Shown piece by piece: positions 1-7,845 of a stretch of 19,011 bases of DNA (the first letter of the stretch is position 1; every line of letters begins with the position of its first letter). This DNA is from an uncultured Prevotella sp. Lineage in GTDB: Bacteria > Bacteroidota > Bacteroidia > Bacteroidales > Bacteroidaceae. The position numbers and the translations under genes were made by a program. A model generated the notes under the pieces. That model was given only the letters and a program-made list of their open reading frames with translations. It did no database searches and was not told where the DNA came from. Where the stretch lies: positions 1 through 19,011 of the forward strand of contig CAAGFF010000082.1 of the NCBI GenBank assembly GCA_900769055.1. The letters are read 5' to 3'.

Positions 1-191
1 ATGAATATAAGAAATTAGATTTCCAATGATTGCACTGTTAGTTAGTTTATGCATCAATATTGCTGCAAAGATACAAATTCTTTTTTGAATTACCTATTTT
101 TAAGTACCGTTTTTTAAAGGCTATGGAGATTATTTACCAAAAATGTAATATCGACATGACATTTATGTTAATCAAAGGAGACTATTTTCAG

Positions 192-272
192 AAACCACCG
201 TTTTAGCATACCTAAACCCGCGTTTTAGACATCGAAAACCGCTGTTTTAGACATCAAAAACCGCTGTTTTAT
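192..272. repeat. Left array of 22-bp repeats (4 units)
   Basis: Four units start at 192, 214, 236 and 258, an exact 22-bp period. Each has the core AAACCNCNGTTTTA followed by a short linker, ACATCR in the middle units. The core is a near-palindrome (AAAAC...GTTTT), so each unit could be a dyad protein site, and 22 bp puts successive units on the same face of the helix. The array lies about 90 bp upstream of the promoter at 362. A related six-unit array sits at 18762-18881. Function is unknown; a cooperative protein-binding array is the simplest inference. Confidence 0.8.
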
Positions 273-361
273 GAAACGCTAATCTCAGCGTTCATTTTGG
301 TGTTCATTTTGGCGTTCGTCACATTCTTCAAAAAATGTTTTTCTATCACGTTAATTTGTTT

Positions 362-369
362 TATCTTTG
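362..369 (+). promoter_or_regulatory. Bacteroidetes -7 box for the thioredoxin-like gene
   Basis: TATCTTTG matches the Bacteroidetes -7 consensus TAnnTTTG. The -33 position reads TTT rather than TTG, so the match is partial. Transcription would begin near 376, giving a leader of about 20 bases before the ATG at 396. This supports that ATG over an upstream TTG. Confidence 0.5.
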
Positions 370-395
370 CAACATCTAAATATACATCAAAGATT

Positions 396-899
396 ATGTT
401 CAGACATTTAATTGCAATTCTGGTATTAGGATTATCTGTTGCTGTAGCACATGCACAGGAGACGTTGAAAAAGGTATATGATGAGAATGCGGACCCGATG
501 GCGCAGATTGACGATGCTTTAGTGAAAGCTAAGGCTGAGAGCAAATTTGTAATATGTCAGGTTGGAGGCAACTGGTGTCCATGGTGCCTGCGCTTTGCCG
601 ATTTCATGGAGAAGGATTCTACCATCAGCAGCTTAGTGGCAGAGAACTTTGTTTATCTGCATGTGAACTATAACCCAAGGAAGAAGGCTGACGAGACAAA
701 GAGTGCACAAGCAGCAGAACTGATGAAACGTCTTGGCAATCCCGCACGTTTCGGATTTCCAGTCTTCGTATTCCTCGACTCTGAAGGTCGCGTAATTCAC
801 ATTCAGGACTCCAGCTTCCTTGAGGAAGGCAACAGCTATGACACGAAGAAGGTAGTACGAGCCTTTGCCAATTGGACACCAAAGGCAGTAATGAAATAG
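396..899 (+). CDS. Secreted thioredoxin-fold protein with CPWC motif
   Basis: A 167-residue protein predicted to be exported and to carry out thiol-disulfide chemistry in the periplasm. A signal peptide is visible (MFRHLIAILVLGLSVAVAHA, cleavage before Q21). The redox motif is C61-P-W-C64 within GGNWCPWC, and a later FGFPVFVF segment supplies the expected cis-proline ahead of a beta strand. It resembles the thioredoxin_7/DsbD-gamma-like family common in Bacteroidetes, of usual size. The reading frame is open back to a TTG at 297, but that extension would put a hydrophobic stretch before the real signal peptide and lies upstream of the promoter box, so ATG 396 was chosen. It is transcribed alone and ends at the terminator at 943-990. 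The substrate cannot be told from sequence. Confidence 0.88.
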   Translation: MFRHLIAILVLGLSVAVAHAQETLKKVYDENADPMAQIDDALVKAKAESKFVICQVGGNWCPWCLRFADFMEKDSTISSLVAENFVYLHVNYNPRKKADETKSAQAAELMKRLGNPARFGFPVFVFLDSEGRVIHIQDSSFLEEGNSYDTKKVVRAFANWTPKAVMK

Positions 900-942
900 T
901 GTTTTGGTACTTCATACAAACGAGCAGCAGCCCTATAACAAC

Positions 943-990
943 AAACGAGCAGCACGCCCACTGAAAGGGGAGTACTGCTCGTTTTGTTTT
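943..990. terminator. Bidirectional intrinsic terminator
   Basis: Perfect 10-bp arms AAACGAGCAG (943-952) and CTGCTCGTTT (975-984) are followed on the plus strand by TTGTTTT and on the minus strand by a T-rich run. The hairpin lies between the converging thioredoxin-like and lyase genes and can serve both. A further copy of the left arm occurs at 918-927 and could pair with the same right arm. Confidence 0.85.
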
Positions 991-1011
991 ATCCAATACA
1001 GTATAGGCGCA

Positions 1012-4000
1012 TTATCTCACGTATTTCTTTCCATTTCTTATATATATACCCTTGGCGGCAGAAACGGATGAGAGCTTACGGCCACTCAAGTCATATATGT
1101 CTTCAGACGAAGATTGGCGTTCGATAGTGACATTCTCTATACCTGTTGGGTCACGTCGTGTCGTTATGGTCAGCTTAGGAGCGTAGGTTGCAGAACCTTT
1201 GCCGTAGATATTTCCACCAGCTGCACCATTTGACATGATGAACAATATATAGTCCTGTCCTGCTGCCAGCATTTCCTTCACAGCATCCGTGCATTCAACT
1301 GTCTTGGGGGCATACGTTGTCGTAATGTCGCTATATGTAGCCAGTTGAGTGCCAACCTTTGCCGTAAGCTCAGGAATGTCCTCCACTGATGTGATGCGTG
1401 GGGTACCAGCTGGCATGTAGCAGATGTCGAAAGTTCTTGTTCCGCGAGCACAGTTTACATATACTGTGTACTCAGCCTTTGTTATCTCCTCATCTGATGG
1501 TATATCAAGAGTGAACTGCGAGTATGCCTGAGCAAACCATGACGTTCCTGAGCCCCAGTTGTTGTAGTAGTGAGTCTCGCTATCAAGGAACTTACCATAC
1601 TCGTTGGCACCACCCTGGGAGCTGGCCGTGTGCTCAAGCGGAGCGTCATATACCTGTGTCGTTATGGCTCCACCCTCATATATCTCGCCCTCGTTCTTCA
1701 CGCGTAGCATACCGTCAACAAGCAGGGTAGAGGTTTCCCATTCAAGTCCCTCACCAGGTGTCTCAGGAATGATATTGAAAGAACCAGAGCCCGTCTCAAT
1801 TGTAGAGTTGGTGAATACAGGTATGGCATCGCCTCTTCTGAACTGATGCTTGCCTGCACGTGTGAGGTCAAGCTCAAGTATGGCACCCTGGCTGATATTT
1901 ACATTGCCGTTAACCGTTATAGCATTAATTCTGATAGCCTCATCGCCATTCTCAGTCACAGGGATGAGTAATGTACTTCCGGTATTGAATGTCACACCTC
2001 CGTCCAGAGTCAAGCAGCTGTTGTCCACAAGAGTATCTCCAGGGCAGAGAGTACCACCATTGGAAACAGTCACCTTACCCTTCAGCGAGCCTTTGCCCTT
2101 AAGGGTGGCACCAGAAAGCACGCTAACTGCTCCTGTTCCCGTGTGCGCTCCGTTGACAACCAGAGTACCATTGCTGACAATTGTTGTTCCGCTATAAACG
2201 TTCTTGCCTGTAAGTCGCCAAATGCCAGTTCCTTGCTTTGTAATTGAGACAGTTCCGGAATACGCGCTGTTAAGTCCAGCCGGCAGGTTGTTGATAATGC
2301 CGTGGAAAGTCTCGTCGCTATTAGCGCTGCCTACTTGCCATAAGCATGAGAAGCCCTTGGTCTGCTTGCTTGTTCCGGCGAGGAATGTACCCGCATCACC
2401 GGATAGACCACCGAGAACGTTGGTTGCATTAGTAGCCCATGATGCCATGGTGATGCCTCCCCTTAGTTCGAAACGTACATTGGGTGCGCTCCATTGGGTC
2501 TGGTGGAGAAGTAGGGTACCACTCTTCGTACCGTTACCGATAATCTTTCCAGTAAACATCGTCAGGTTTGTCTTGATGTAAGACCGCAGGTATGGGATGT
2601 CCAGCTTCAGAGTTCCATTACCAGTAATGGTTGAGGTGAGATAGCAATGTGACGGAAGCGAGAGTGTTCCTTCGCACCCGTCTTCAACAACTACTGGGAA
2701 GCTTAGCGTCTGATAGTCCTCGTTCTTGTAGGCAAACTGGAGGGTACCACCATCAAGGATGACTTTCTTACCTGCCGAGCCAAAAGCCTTGCAGGCATTC
2801 TCTGTATCAGAAAGGTACAGCTTTCCGCTCTTAAGGCGTGTTGCGCCAGCATAGCCAAAGAAGTTTGCATCAGCAACGGAGACTGTGCCCTCGCCACCGA
2901 TGGTGAGAGAACCGTCACCCTCGAACACTCCGTTCAGAGAGAGTGTAGTCGTTGGCTCAGCAACAGAAAGTGTAGCGTCGCTCATTATTTTTGCCGCACG
3001 GTCGGAAGAGGCGTTCGCACCTATATAGTTGAATGTGCCACCATCAAATACCCAATTCTGGGCAAACGACTGTGAGGCTCCGAGTGATGATGGTTCTCCG
3101 CCATTGGCTATGGATGCAAAGTCTATAGTGCCACCATGAGTTACGGTGGCTCCTGTATAGGTATTCTGGTTGTTGAGTACCAGCTTGCCTTCGCCATCCC
3201 TATTAATGGAAGTACCATCACCCGTAATTGCGCTACCGCTAATCGTAACAGAACCCTCACCCTTGACAACTACGCTCGAAGGTGCAATCTCACTGAGCAG
3301 TGTATACATGTAATTTGTGCCTTTTCCTGCTGTTAGAAGCAGTTTCTGTCCCGCCGTTACATCCTTGGAGTTGGTTACGTCAGGCTCGTAGGTATCGACA
3401 TCAACCATACCAACCTCAAGTGGGCGGGTAAGGAAGGTACAAACGTCAGTATAGTCTGAGAATGCCTCATCAGAGCCATTGTGTCCAAACGCTCTGAGCC
3501 TTATCTGATAAGCTGTTCCTGGAGTCAAACCAGTAAGAGTGCATTCTGTTTGGTTTGCTTCCGTACGTGCAACCTCTGTCCATGTACCATCAGTAGAAAT
3601 CTCAACAGCAAATCCCTCCTCGCCTTCGGTATAATCACGCCATTCTATTGTCATAGTTGTCGTAGTAGATGACTTCAGAACAGGTGTTATTGGTAGTCTG
3701 AGGAAGAATTCACGTTGTGACATGCTGATGGAATTAATGTAATTCTCGATGTTCAGATATCCGTTGTCAGCCACTACGCAGGCATCATCAACAGCAGGAT
3801 TTGTACCATTTGCCTCCTCCCACCAGTCGGGCATACCATCGTTGTCCGTATCAGCAGCCTTAGTTCCAGCCCACCACTTCCATGTGTCTGGAGCTCCTAT
3901 TGGTAGGGATGTCTCATAGGTGATGAGATTTCCTTTTTTTCCAAACGACATTACCTCGTCTATCATGTAGCAGTCAGACTGGTCACGATAGGGTAGTGAG

Positions 4001-5001
4001 GCACCTACTTCTGGCAGGCTCTTCTCAATAAGTTCCTTTCCGTTCCACAAGTCAAGTTCTGGATAAGGATAAGGGGTAGACTCACGTGTTGCTGCACTGT
4101 AGCTTGTCACTATTGACGGATTAAACACTCCATCAGTATTCTTATCCTGCCAGTTGTCATCAGCATAGCAATGGAAGTCAGCATTTGCACCAGTAAAGGC
4201 ATCGCCACCACCAGAGGGACCATTGATGAAGAGGTTCGACTGAATATTCACATACGAGGTACCCTCAGAGTCTCCACCCATGATGTAAGCACCATTCTTC
4301 CAGTTGTAGACAATGTTGTTTGCAAACTGGTTTATACCCTTCACCTTGTTATTACGGGTGGAGTTGTCACAATACAGATTTCGGTAAAGAGTGATATTGT
4401 CTGCCTGTATAAGACCGCCTGCCGAGTGGGTCATTAGTCCCTGGCCGATGATGGTGTTCTGTATGGTTATATCACCAATATCTCCTTTTCCGTCTGGATT
4501 GATGGAGAAAGTCTCGTCAAGTCCCCATGAGAATGAGCAATGGTCGAAAATCATGTTCGTACCATTGGAGATTCCTGCACAGTCTTTTCCTGAAGTACCG
4601 TCATGTCCCATTCTGACGCGAAGATAACGGCAGATGATGTTGTTTGCACCAGAAAAGCTTACGCCGTCTCCATAGACTGTTATACCTTCGCCTGGTGCTG
4701 TTTGTCCTGCCACATAGATATTGCTTGCGAATACTATGCGGGAGCTTATCTTGATAACTCCCGATACATCAAACACCACGATGCGTCCGCTCTGTGATAC
4801 AGCATCACGAAGGGAACCAGTACCGGAATCATTTAGATTGGTCACATGATAGACCTTCGGTGAGGACACAGCCCTTGCACCCATAGCAAAACGACCCCAT
4901 CCCTGAGCATCAGGGAAGGCGAGCTGCTGCGCACACATCGGGTTATGCGACAATGCGCATAGGGAGAGTGCTAAAAGAAAAGTCTTTGTTTTAAATGTCA
5001 T
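1012..5001 (-). CDS. Large secreted pectate-lyase-like protein with FnIII and beta-strand repeats
   Basis: A 1329-residue secreted multidomain protein, probably a polysaccharide lyase of the PL1 type. Order: signal peptide (about 1-25, ending MCAQ); right-handed beta-helix domain (about 27-380) with VFDVSG, FDHCSFSWGLDE (D153, D162, E163, candidate calcium ligands) and a later Arg in the STRNN segment (R216, candidate catalytic Arg); a calcium-binding-type linker DTDNDGMPDWWE (384-395); a fibronectin III domain (about 438-528); a long run of autotransporter-associated beta-strand repeats (about 600-1080, for example NTYTGATVTHGGTIDF and NVYSGTTIVSNGTLVVNG); a carbohydrate-binding-like region; and a C-terminal tail (about 1301-1329, IYDLSGRK...GIYIRNGKK) like the sorting tails of type IX secretion cargo. 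There is no beta-barrel translocator. It is last in the uronate operon, 85 bp after the nitroreductase. The lyase family is clear; the polymer cut is not. Confidence 0.85.
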   Translation of the reverse strand: MTFKTKTFLLALSLCALSHNPMCAQQLAFPDAQGWGRFAMGARAVSSPKVYHVTNLNDSGTGSLRDAVSQSGRIVVFDVSGVIKISSRIVFASNIYVAGQTAPGEGITVYGDGVSFSGANNIICRYLRVRMGHDGTSGKDCAGISNGTNMIFDHCSFSWGLDETFSINPDGKGDIGDITIQNTIIGQGLMTHSAGGLIQADNITLYRNLYCDNSTRNNKVKGINQFANNIVYNWKNGAYIMGGDSEGTSYVNIQSNLFINGPSGGGDAFTGANADFHCYADDNWQDKNTDGVFNPSIVTSYSAATRESTPYPYPELDLWNGKELIEKSLPEVGASLPYRDQSDCYMIDEVMSFGKKGNLITYETSLPIGAPDTWKWWAGTKAADTDNDGMPDWWEEANGTNPAVDDACVVADNGYLNIENYINSISMSQREFFLRLPITPVLKSSTTTTMTIEWRDYTEGEEGFAVEISTDGTWTEVARTEANQTECTLTGLTPGTAYQIRLRAFGHNGSDEAFSDYTDVCTFLTRPLEVGMVDVDTYEPDVTNSKDVTAGQKLLLTAGKGTNYMYTLLSEIAPSSVVVKGEGSVTISGSAITGDGTSINRDGEGKLVLNNQNTYTGATVTHGGTIDFASIANGGEPSSLGASQSFAQNWVFDGGTFNYIGANASSDRAAKIMSDATLSVAEPTTTLSLNGVFEGDGSLTIGGEGTVSVADANFFGYAGATRLKSGKLYLSDTENACKAFGSAGKKVILDGGTLQFAYKNEDYQTLSFPVVVEDGCEGTLSLPSHCYLTSTITGNGTLKLDIPYLRSYIKTNLTMFTGKIIGNGTKSGTLLLHQTQWSAPNVRFELRGGITMASWATNATNVLGGLSGDAGTFLAGTSKQTKGFSCLWQVGSANSDETFHGIINNLPAGLNSAYSGTVSITKQGTGIWRLTGKNVYSGTTIVSNGTLVVNGAHTGTGAVSVLSGATLKGKGSLKGKVTVSNGGTLCPGDTLVDNSCLTLDGGVTFNTGSTLLIPVTENGDEAIRINAITVNGNVNISQGAILELDLTRAGKHQFRRGDAIPVFTNSTIETGSGSFNIIPETPGEGLEWETSTLLVDGMLRVKNEGEIYEGGAITTQVYDAPLEHTASSQGGANEYGKFLDSETHYYNNWGSGTSWFAQAYSQFTLDIPSDEEITKAEYTVYVNCARGTRTFDICYMPAGTPRITSVEDIPELTAKVGTQLATYSDITTTYAPKTVECTDAVKEMLAAGQDYILFIMSNGAAGGNIYGKGSATYAPKLTITTRRDPTGIENVTIERQSSSEDIYDLSGRKLSSVSAAKGIYIRNGKKYVR

Positions 5002-5074
5002 AGATTCAGTAGTTTTATTTTTTAATAAGATGATATGTACTCAACTATCAGAAGTTGTAAGATACGTTAGCGAA

Positions 5075-5108
5075 AGTAGGATATGCTTATTTAGGAGCAT
5101 ATCCTACT
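5075..5108. terminator. Perfect 12-bp-arm hairpin over the nitroreductase stop codon
   Basis: AGTAGGATATGC (5075-5086) and GCATATCCTACT (5097-5108) are perfect inverted arms around a 10-base loop that contains the TAA stop (5087-5089). Read in the minus direction the stem is followed by a short TTTCG run, so it is a weak terminator at best. It may also act as an attenuator or an mRNA 3'-end stabiliser between the enzyme genes and the lyase gene. A near -7 box, TACTTTCG, overlaps it (5071-5078), with no TTG at the right distance. Confidence 0.6.
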
Positions 5109-5719
5109 GGATGGTTCAGCAGAAGGTCTGCGTCAGCATCCAACTTCAGTTCTTTCCTAAGAGTCTCGGAGTCCATAGACATTCTTGGGACAGTGTTCAG
5201 TCCAAGAGCAGTACACATTAGTGCAATGTTCTCTGACACATATCCGGAATCAATGCATCCCATCCTCTCAGCACCATTCTTGTGGTCGCCAAACTTCTTA
5301 TGGTCACTTACCAGTACAAGGCATAAAGGCGCATTCGCAACGGCTTCCTGTCTTCCAGCAACAGCCTTGCGCAGGTCTTTGCCGCATACGTTCACAAGGA
5401 TGTTTTCCTGTGGCTCATACCTGTATGCGCCGTCCTTACGTACAACGTAGACAACAATGTCCTGGGCATTAATGGCCGACGGTGCAGTAATCTTCTTGCT
5501 CTCGGGACGGTTGATGCCACAAGCAGCCCAAAGCAGCTGCGAGAGTACCAGATCGGAAATCTCCGTGTCAGCAAACTCACGTGATGAATGTCTCTGGCTG
5601 AGAGCGTCAGCCAATGTCATCTCTGATGTCAGCGATGGAGCTGGAAGAGAGATGTCCTGAGCATTGGCACATGAAATCATCAGTGCCGATGCTACGATTG
5701 CGAATGTTGATTTGAACAT
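5087..5719 (-). CDS. Secreted nitroreductase-fold (SagB-like) protein
   Basis: A 210-residue protein with the nitroreductase/SagB fold, normally an FMN enzyme that reduces nitro, quinone or similar groups with NAD(P)H. Visible features are the family's opening RHSSREF (arginine and serine for flavin phosphate binding), LLWAACGINRPES, the central SAINAQDI segment and the closing ALGLNTVPR and GYAPK. An N-terminal signal peptide (MFKSTFAIVASALMISCANA) predicts export, which is unusual for a flavoenzyme but common for this subgroup in Bacteroidales; MISC is a poor lipobox. The frame extends five codons upstream to a TTG, but the ATG at 5719 heads the signal peptide directly. It sits 29 bp after the SDR gene in the uronate operon, where its role is unclear. 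Confidence 0.82.
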   Translation of the reverse strand: MFKSTFAIVASALMISCANAQDISLPAPSLTSEMTLADALSQRHSSREFADTEISDLVLSQLLWAACGINRPESKKITAPSAINAQDIVVYVVRKDGAYRYEPQENILVNVCGKDLRKAVAGRQEAVANAPLCLVLVSDHKKFGDHKNGAERMGCIDSGYVSENIALMCTALGLNTVPRMSMDSETLRKELKLDADADLLLNHPVGYAPK

Positions 5720-5748
5720 AATTATAATAGTCAATTAAGGTTTAGCCG

Positions 5749-6564
5749 TTACATAGCGAAAATATTGAAACCTCCATCAACGACAGCTACAGTTCCTGTA
5801 ACAAACTTCGCAGCATCACTCATCAGGTAATGAATGGTACCACACAGTTCTTCTGGATCTCCCATACGTCCGAAAGGTGTCTGCCTGATGACATCCTGTC
5901 CACGCTCGGTGTATGAGCCGTCAGGATTGGTGAGCAACGACCTGTTCTGCTCGGTAATAAAGAAGCCTGGAGCAATGGCGTTTACCCTAATGGTCTCACC
6001 AAATTTCTTAGCGCACTCATGAGCCATATAAGCTGTAAAATTGGATATACCGGCCTTTGCTGCCGCATAACCGCACACACGTGTCATAGGACGGAAAGCT
6101 GCCATAGAGGAGAAGTTTATAATGCTGCCTTTTCCCTGTTTTACAATAGGCTCAAGAAACACTTGTGTTGGTATGACGGTACCTGTAAGATTAAGGTTCA
6201 GCACAGTTTGGAACTGCGCAGGGTCAAGGTCAAAGAAGTTCTGGTCTGGACCGATAGTAGCTCCCTTCATATTTCCACCAGCAGCATTAAGCAAAGTGTC
6301 TATCTTGCCATATCGAGCCAGAATATCAGCACGGTTTTGCTCAAGGACTTCTTTGTTCATAACATCCGTTTTGTAGAAAGAAGCCTCTCCACCTGCATTT
6401 ACTATTTCCTCAACTATACTCTTGCCAACATCTTCCTTACGGCCAAGTATGGCAACCTTAGCACCCTGTTCTGCAAGATATTTTGCTATGGTGCGTCCAA
6501 GCACACCTGTTCCACCTGTTATTACAACTACATATCCGTTGATATCAAAAAGATTCTTTTTCAT
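5749..6564 (-). CDS. uxuB: SDR-family D-mannonate oxidoreductase (fructuronate reductase)
   Basis: A 271-residue short-chain dehydrogenase/reductase predicted to interconvert D-fructuronate and D-mannonate with NAD(H) in the cytoplasm. The Rossmann glycine motif GGTGVLG lies at 17-23, NAAGG at 93-97, the catalytic Ser in NFSSMAA near 152-153, and Y166-x3-K170 in the GYAAAK segment. The C-terminal VDGGF is typical of the family. Gene order fixes the likely substrate: it follows mannonate dehydratase by 26 bp. This SDR version corresponds to the B. subtilis-type mannonate oxidoreductase, not the long-chain E. coli UxuB. Another sugar-acid reductase activity is possible but less likely beside uxuA. 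Confidence 0.85.
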   Translation of the reverse strand: MKKNLFDINGYVVVITGGTGVLGRTIAKYLAEQGAKVAILGRKEDVGKSIVEEIVNAGGEASFYKTDVMNKEVLEQNRADILARYGKIDTLLNAAGGNMKGATIGPDQNFFDLDPAQFQTVLNLNLTGTVIPTQVFLEPIVKQGKGSIINFSSMAAFRPMTRVCGYAAAKAGISNFTAYMAHECAKKFGETIRVNAIAPGFFITEQNRSLLTNPDGSYTERGQDVIRQTPFGRMGDPEELCGTIHYLMSDAAKFVTGTVAVVDGGFNIFAM

Positions 6565-6590
6565 TGCTTTATAAATTAGTATGTTATAGT

Positions 6591-7814
6591 TTATTGTTTG
6601 AAATTTACCGCCTGCTTGTATTCTATACCCAGTTCTCTGTCTACTGTTGCCAGTATTCCCTGTACCTGTCCCATAGCGAACATTCTTCCGAGGAATGAGT
6701 ATCCGGCATTATATCCTCTGTTCTCATCGCCGAGCATTGTCATACCGTGGTCTACGCGCATCGGTAGCTGCGGATTAACGCTCTCGAAAATCCTTGCCAG
6801 CTCTATCAGGTCTGCCCGTCCTCCAAGATGTCCAGCCTCTGTAAAGTCGCCATTGTCGAAAATATGGCATGAACGCATGTGTACAAACCAAGTCCTGTGA
6901 GCGTACTTCTTTGCCAGAGCTGTTATATCGTTATGCTTTCCAGCAGAAAGAGAGCCTGCGCAGAATGTAAGTCCGTTATGTGGATTGTCTACAGCGTTGA
7001 GGAACCATTCAATATCCTCATCGCATGTCACGATGCGTGGCAAACCAAGTATCTGGAATGGAGGGTCATCAGGATGTACACACATGTACATGTCGCACTC
7101 CTCGCATACGGGCATGATGGCTGAAAGGAAATATCGCATATTCTCGCGGAGCTGATCCTTTGTGATGCCCTTATAGAGAGAGAGCAACTGCCTGAACAGC
7201 TCAACGGGATGCTCATCGTCCTCACGAATGTTTCCACTTACGAAGCCCTGAGTCTTGACTATGATATTCTCAACCAGCTGGTGGTCATCCTCGGGTGTCA
7301 TGGTCTTCTTGAGTTCAGCAGCCTCACCAACTATGTCCCTGTTCATTTTCTCACCCATAGCCTTCCAATCCAGTTCCGCATTCTCACGCTTCAAAATATA
7401 AATATCGAAGTATGCAAACTGTGCAAAACTGAAATAAAGGTTGCTGGTGCCATTGGCATTGGGATGCAGAAGGTCTGTGCGTGCCCAGTCAAGAACAGGC
7501 ATGAAATTGTAGCAAATAGTGTGGATGCCCTCAGCTGAAAGATTACGAAGGCTTTGCTTGTAGTTCTCGATAAGCTGATCTCTATCTGGTCCGGCATACT
7601 TGATACTCTCTGACACAGGAAGACTCTCAACGACACTCCATCTCATGCCGTAACTCTCGATATATTCACGCAGGTCACGTATCTTCTCCCGTGTCCATAC
7701 TTCACCATTCGGTACATCGTGCAGGGCTGTTACTATGCCCTCAACTCCTATTTCTCTAAGCATGGCAAGTGTAATCTTATCGTTCTTGCCAAACCATCTC
7801 CATGTTTTTTCCAT
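6591..7814 (-). CDS. uxuA: Mannonate dehydratase
   Basis: A 407-residue enzyme that dehydrates D-mannonate to 2-keto-3-deoxy-D-gluconate, the common intermediate of hexuronate breakdown. It begins with the family signature MEKTWRWFG and shows the metal-site segments CVHPDDPP (H247), FCAGSL (C285), FVHMRS (H312) and RVDHG (D355, H356), consistent with the Mn-dependent UxuA family. Length is normal for the family. It is second in the operon, 31 bp after the phosphodiesterase gene and immediately ahead of the SDR reductase. Glucuronate isomerase, KDG kinase and aldolase genes are not in the window and must lie elsewhere if the pathway is complete. Confidence 0.95.
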   Translation of the reverse strand: MEKTWRWFGKNDKITLAMLREIGVEGIVTALHDVPNGEVWTREKIRDLREYIESYGMRWSVVESLPVSESIKYAGPDRDQLIENYKQSLRNLSAEGIHTICYNFMPVLDWARTDLLHPNANGTSNLYFSFAQFAYFDIYILKRENAELDWKAMGEKMNRDIVGEAAELKKTMTPEDDHQLVENIIVKTQGFVSGNIREDDEHPVELFRQLLSLYKGITKDQLRENMRYFLSAIMPVCEECDMYMCVHPDDPPFQILGLPRIVTCDEDIEWFLNAVDNPHNGLTFCAGSLSAGKHNDITALAKKYAHRTWFVHMRSCHIFDNGDFTEAGHLGGRADLIELARIFESVNPQLPMRVDHGMTMLGDENRGYNAGYSFLGRMFAMGQVQGILATVDRELGIEYKQAVNFKQ

Positions 7815-7845
7815 TTGTTTGTTATTTGATATGTTTTAGTATGAA

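Larger units (their letters stand above)
1..395. other. Intergenic region left of the thioredoxin-like gene
   Basis: No convincing gene lies here. The stretch holds a TATCTTTG box on the minus strand at 66-73, which could be the -7 element of a gene running left out of the window, although no TTG sits at the expected distance. It also holds four 22-bp repeats (192-272), a small inverted repeat AACGCT / AGCGTT (275-280 and 287-292), a 12-bp tandem duplication starting GTTCATTTTGG (290-301 and 302-313) and the promoter of the gene at 396. The layout suggests a divergent regulatory region. Confidence 0.6.

Noticed and set aside
192..272. 22-bp repeats as a CRISPR array
   Set aside because: The conserved part is only about 15 bp, linkers are 6-9 bp, and no cas genes are present; spacers are far too short.
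297..395. N-terminal extension of the thioredoxin-like protein from a TTG
   Set aside because: It lies mostly upstream of the -7 box at 362-369 and would precede a complete signal peptide starting at ATG 396.
1850..2581. Plus-strand open frames opposite the lyase repeats
   Set aside because: They are explained by the regular Gly/Thr/Ser/Val codon pattern of the beta-strand repeats on the other strand.
1012..5001. Lyase as a type V autotransporter
   Set aside because: The strand repeats are present but the C terminus has no beta-barrel; it ends in a short type IX-like tail.
6019..6579. Plus-strand open frame of 186 residues
   Set aside because: Antisense to the well-supported SDR gene, cysteine-rich and without family resemblance.
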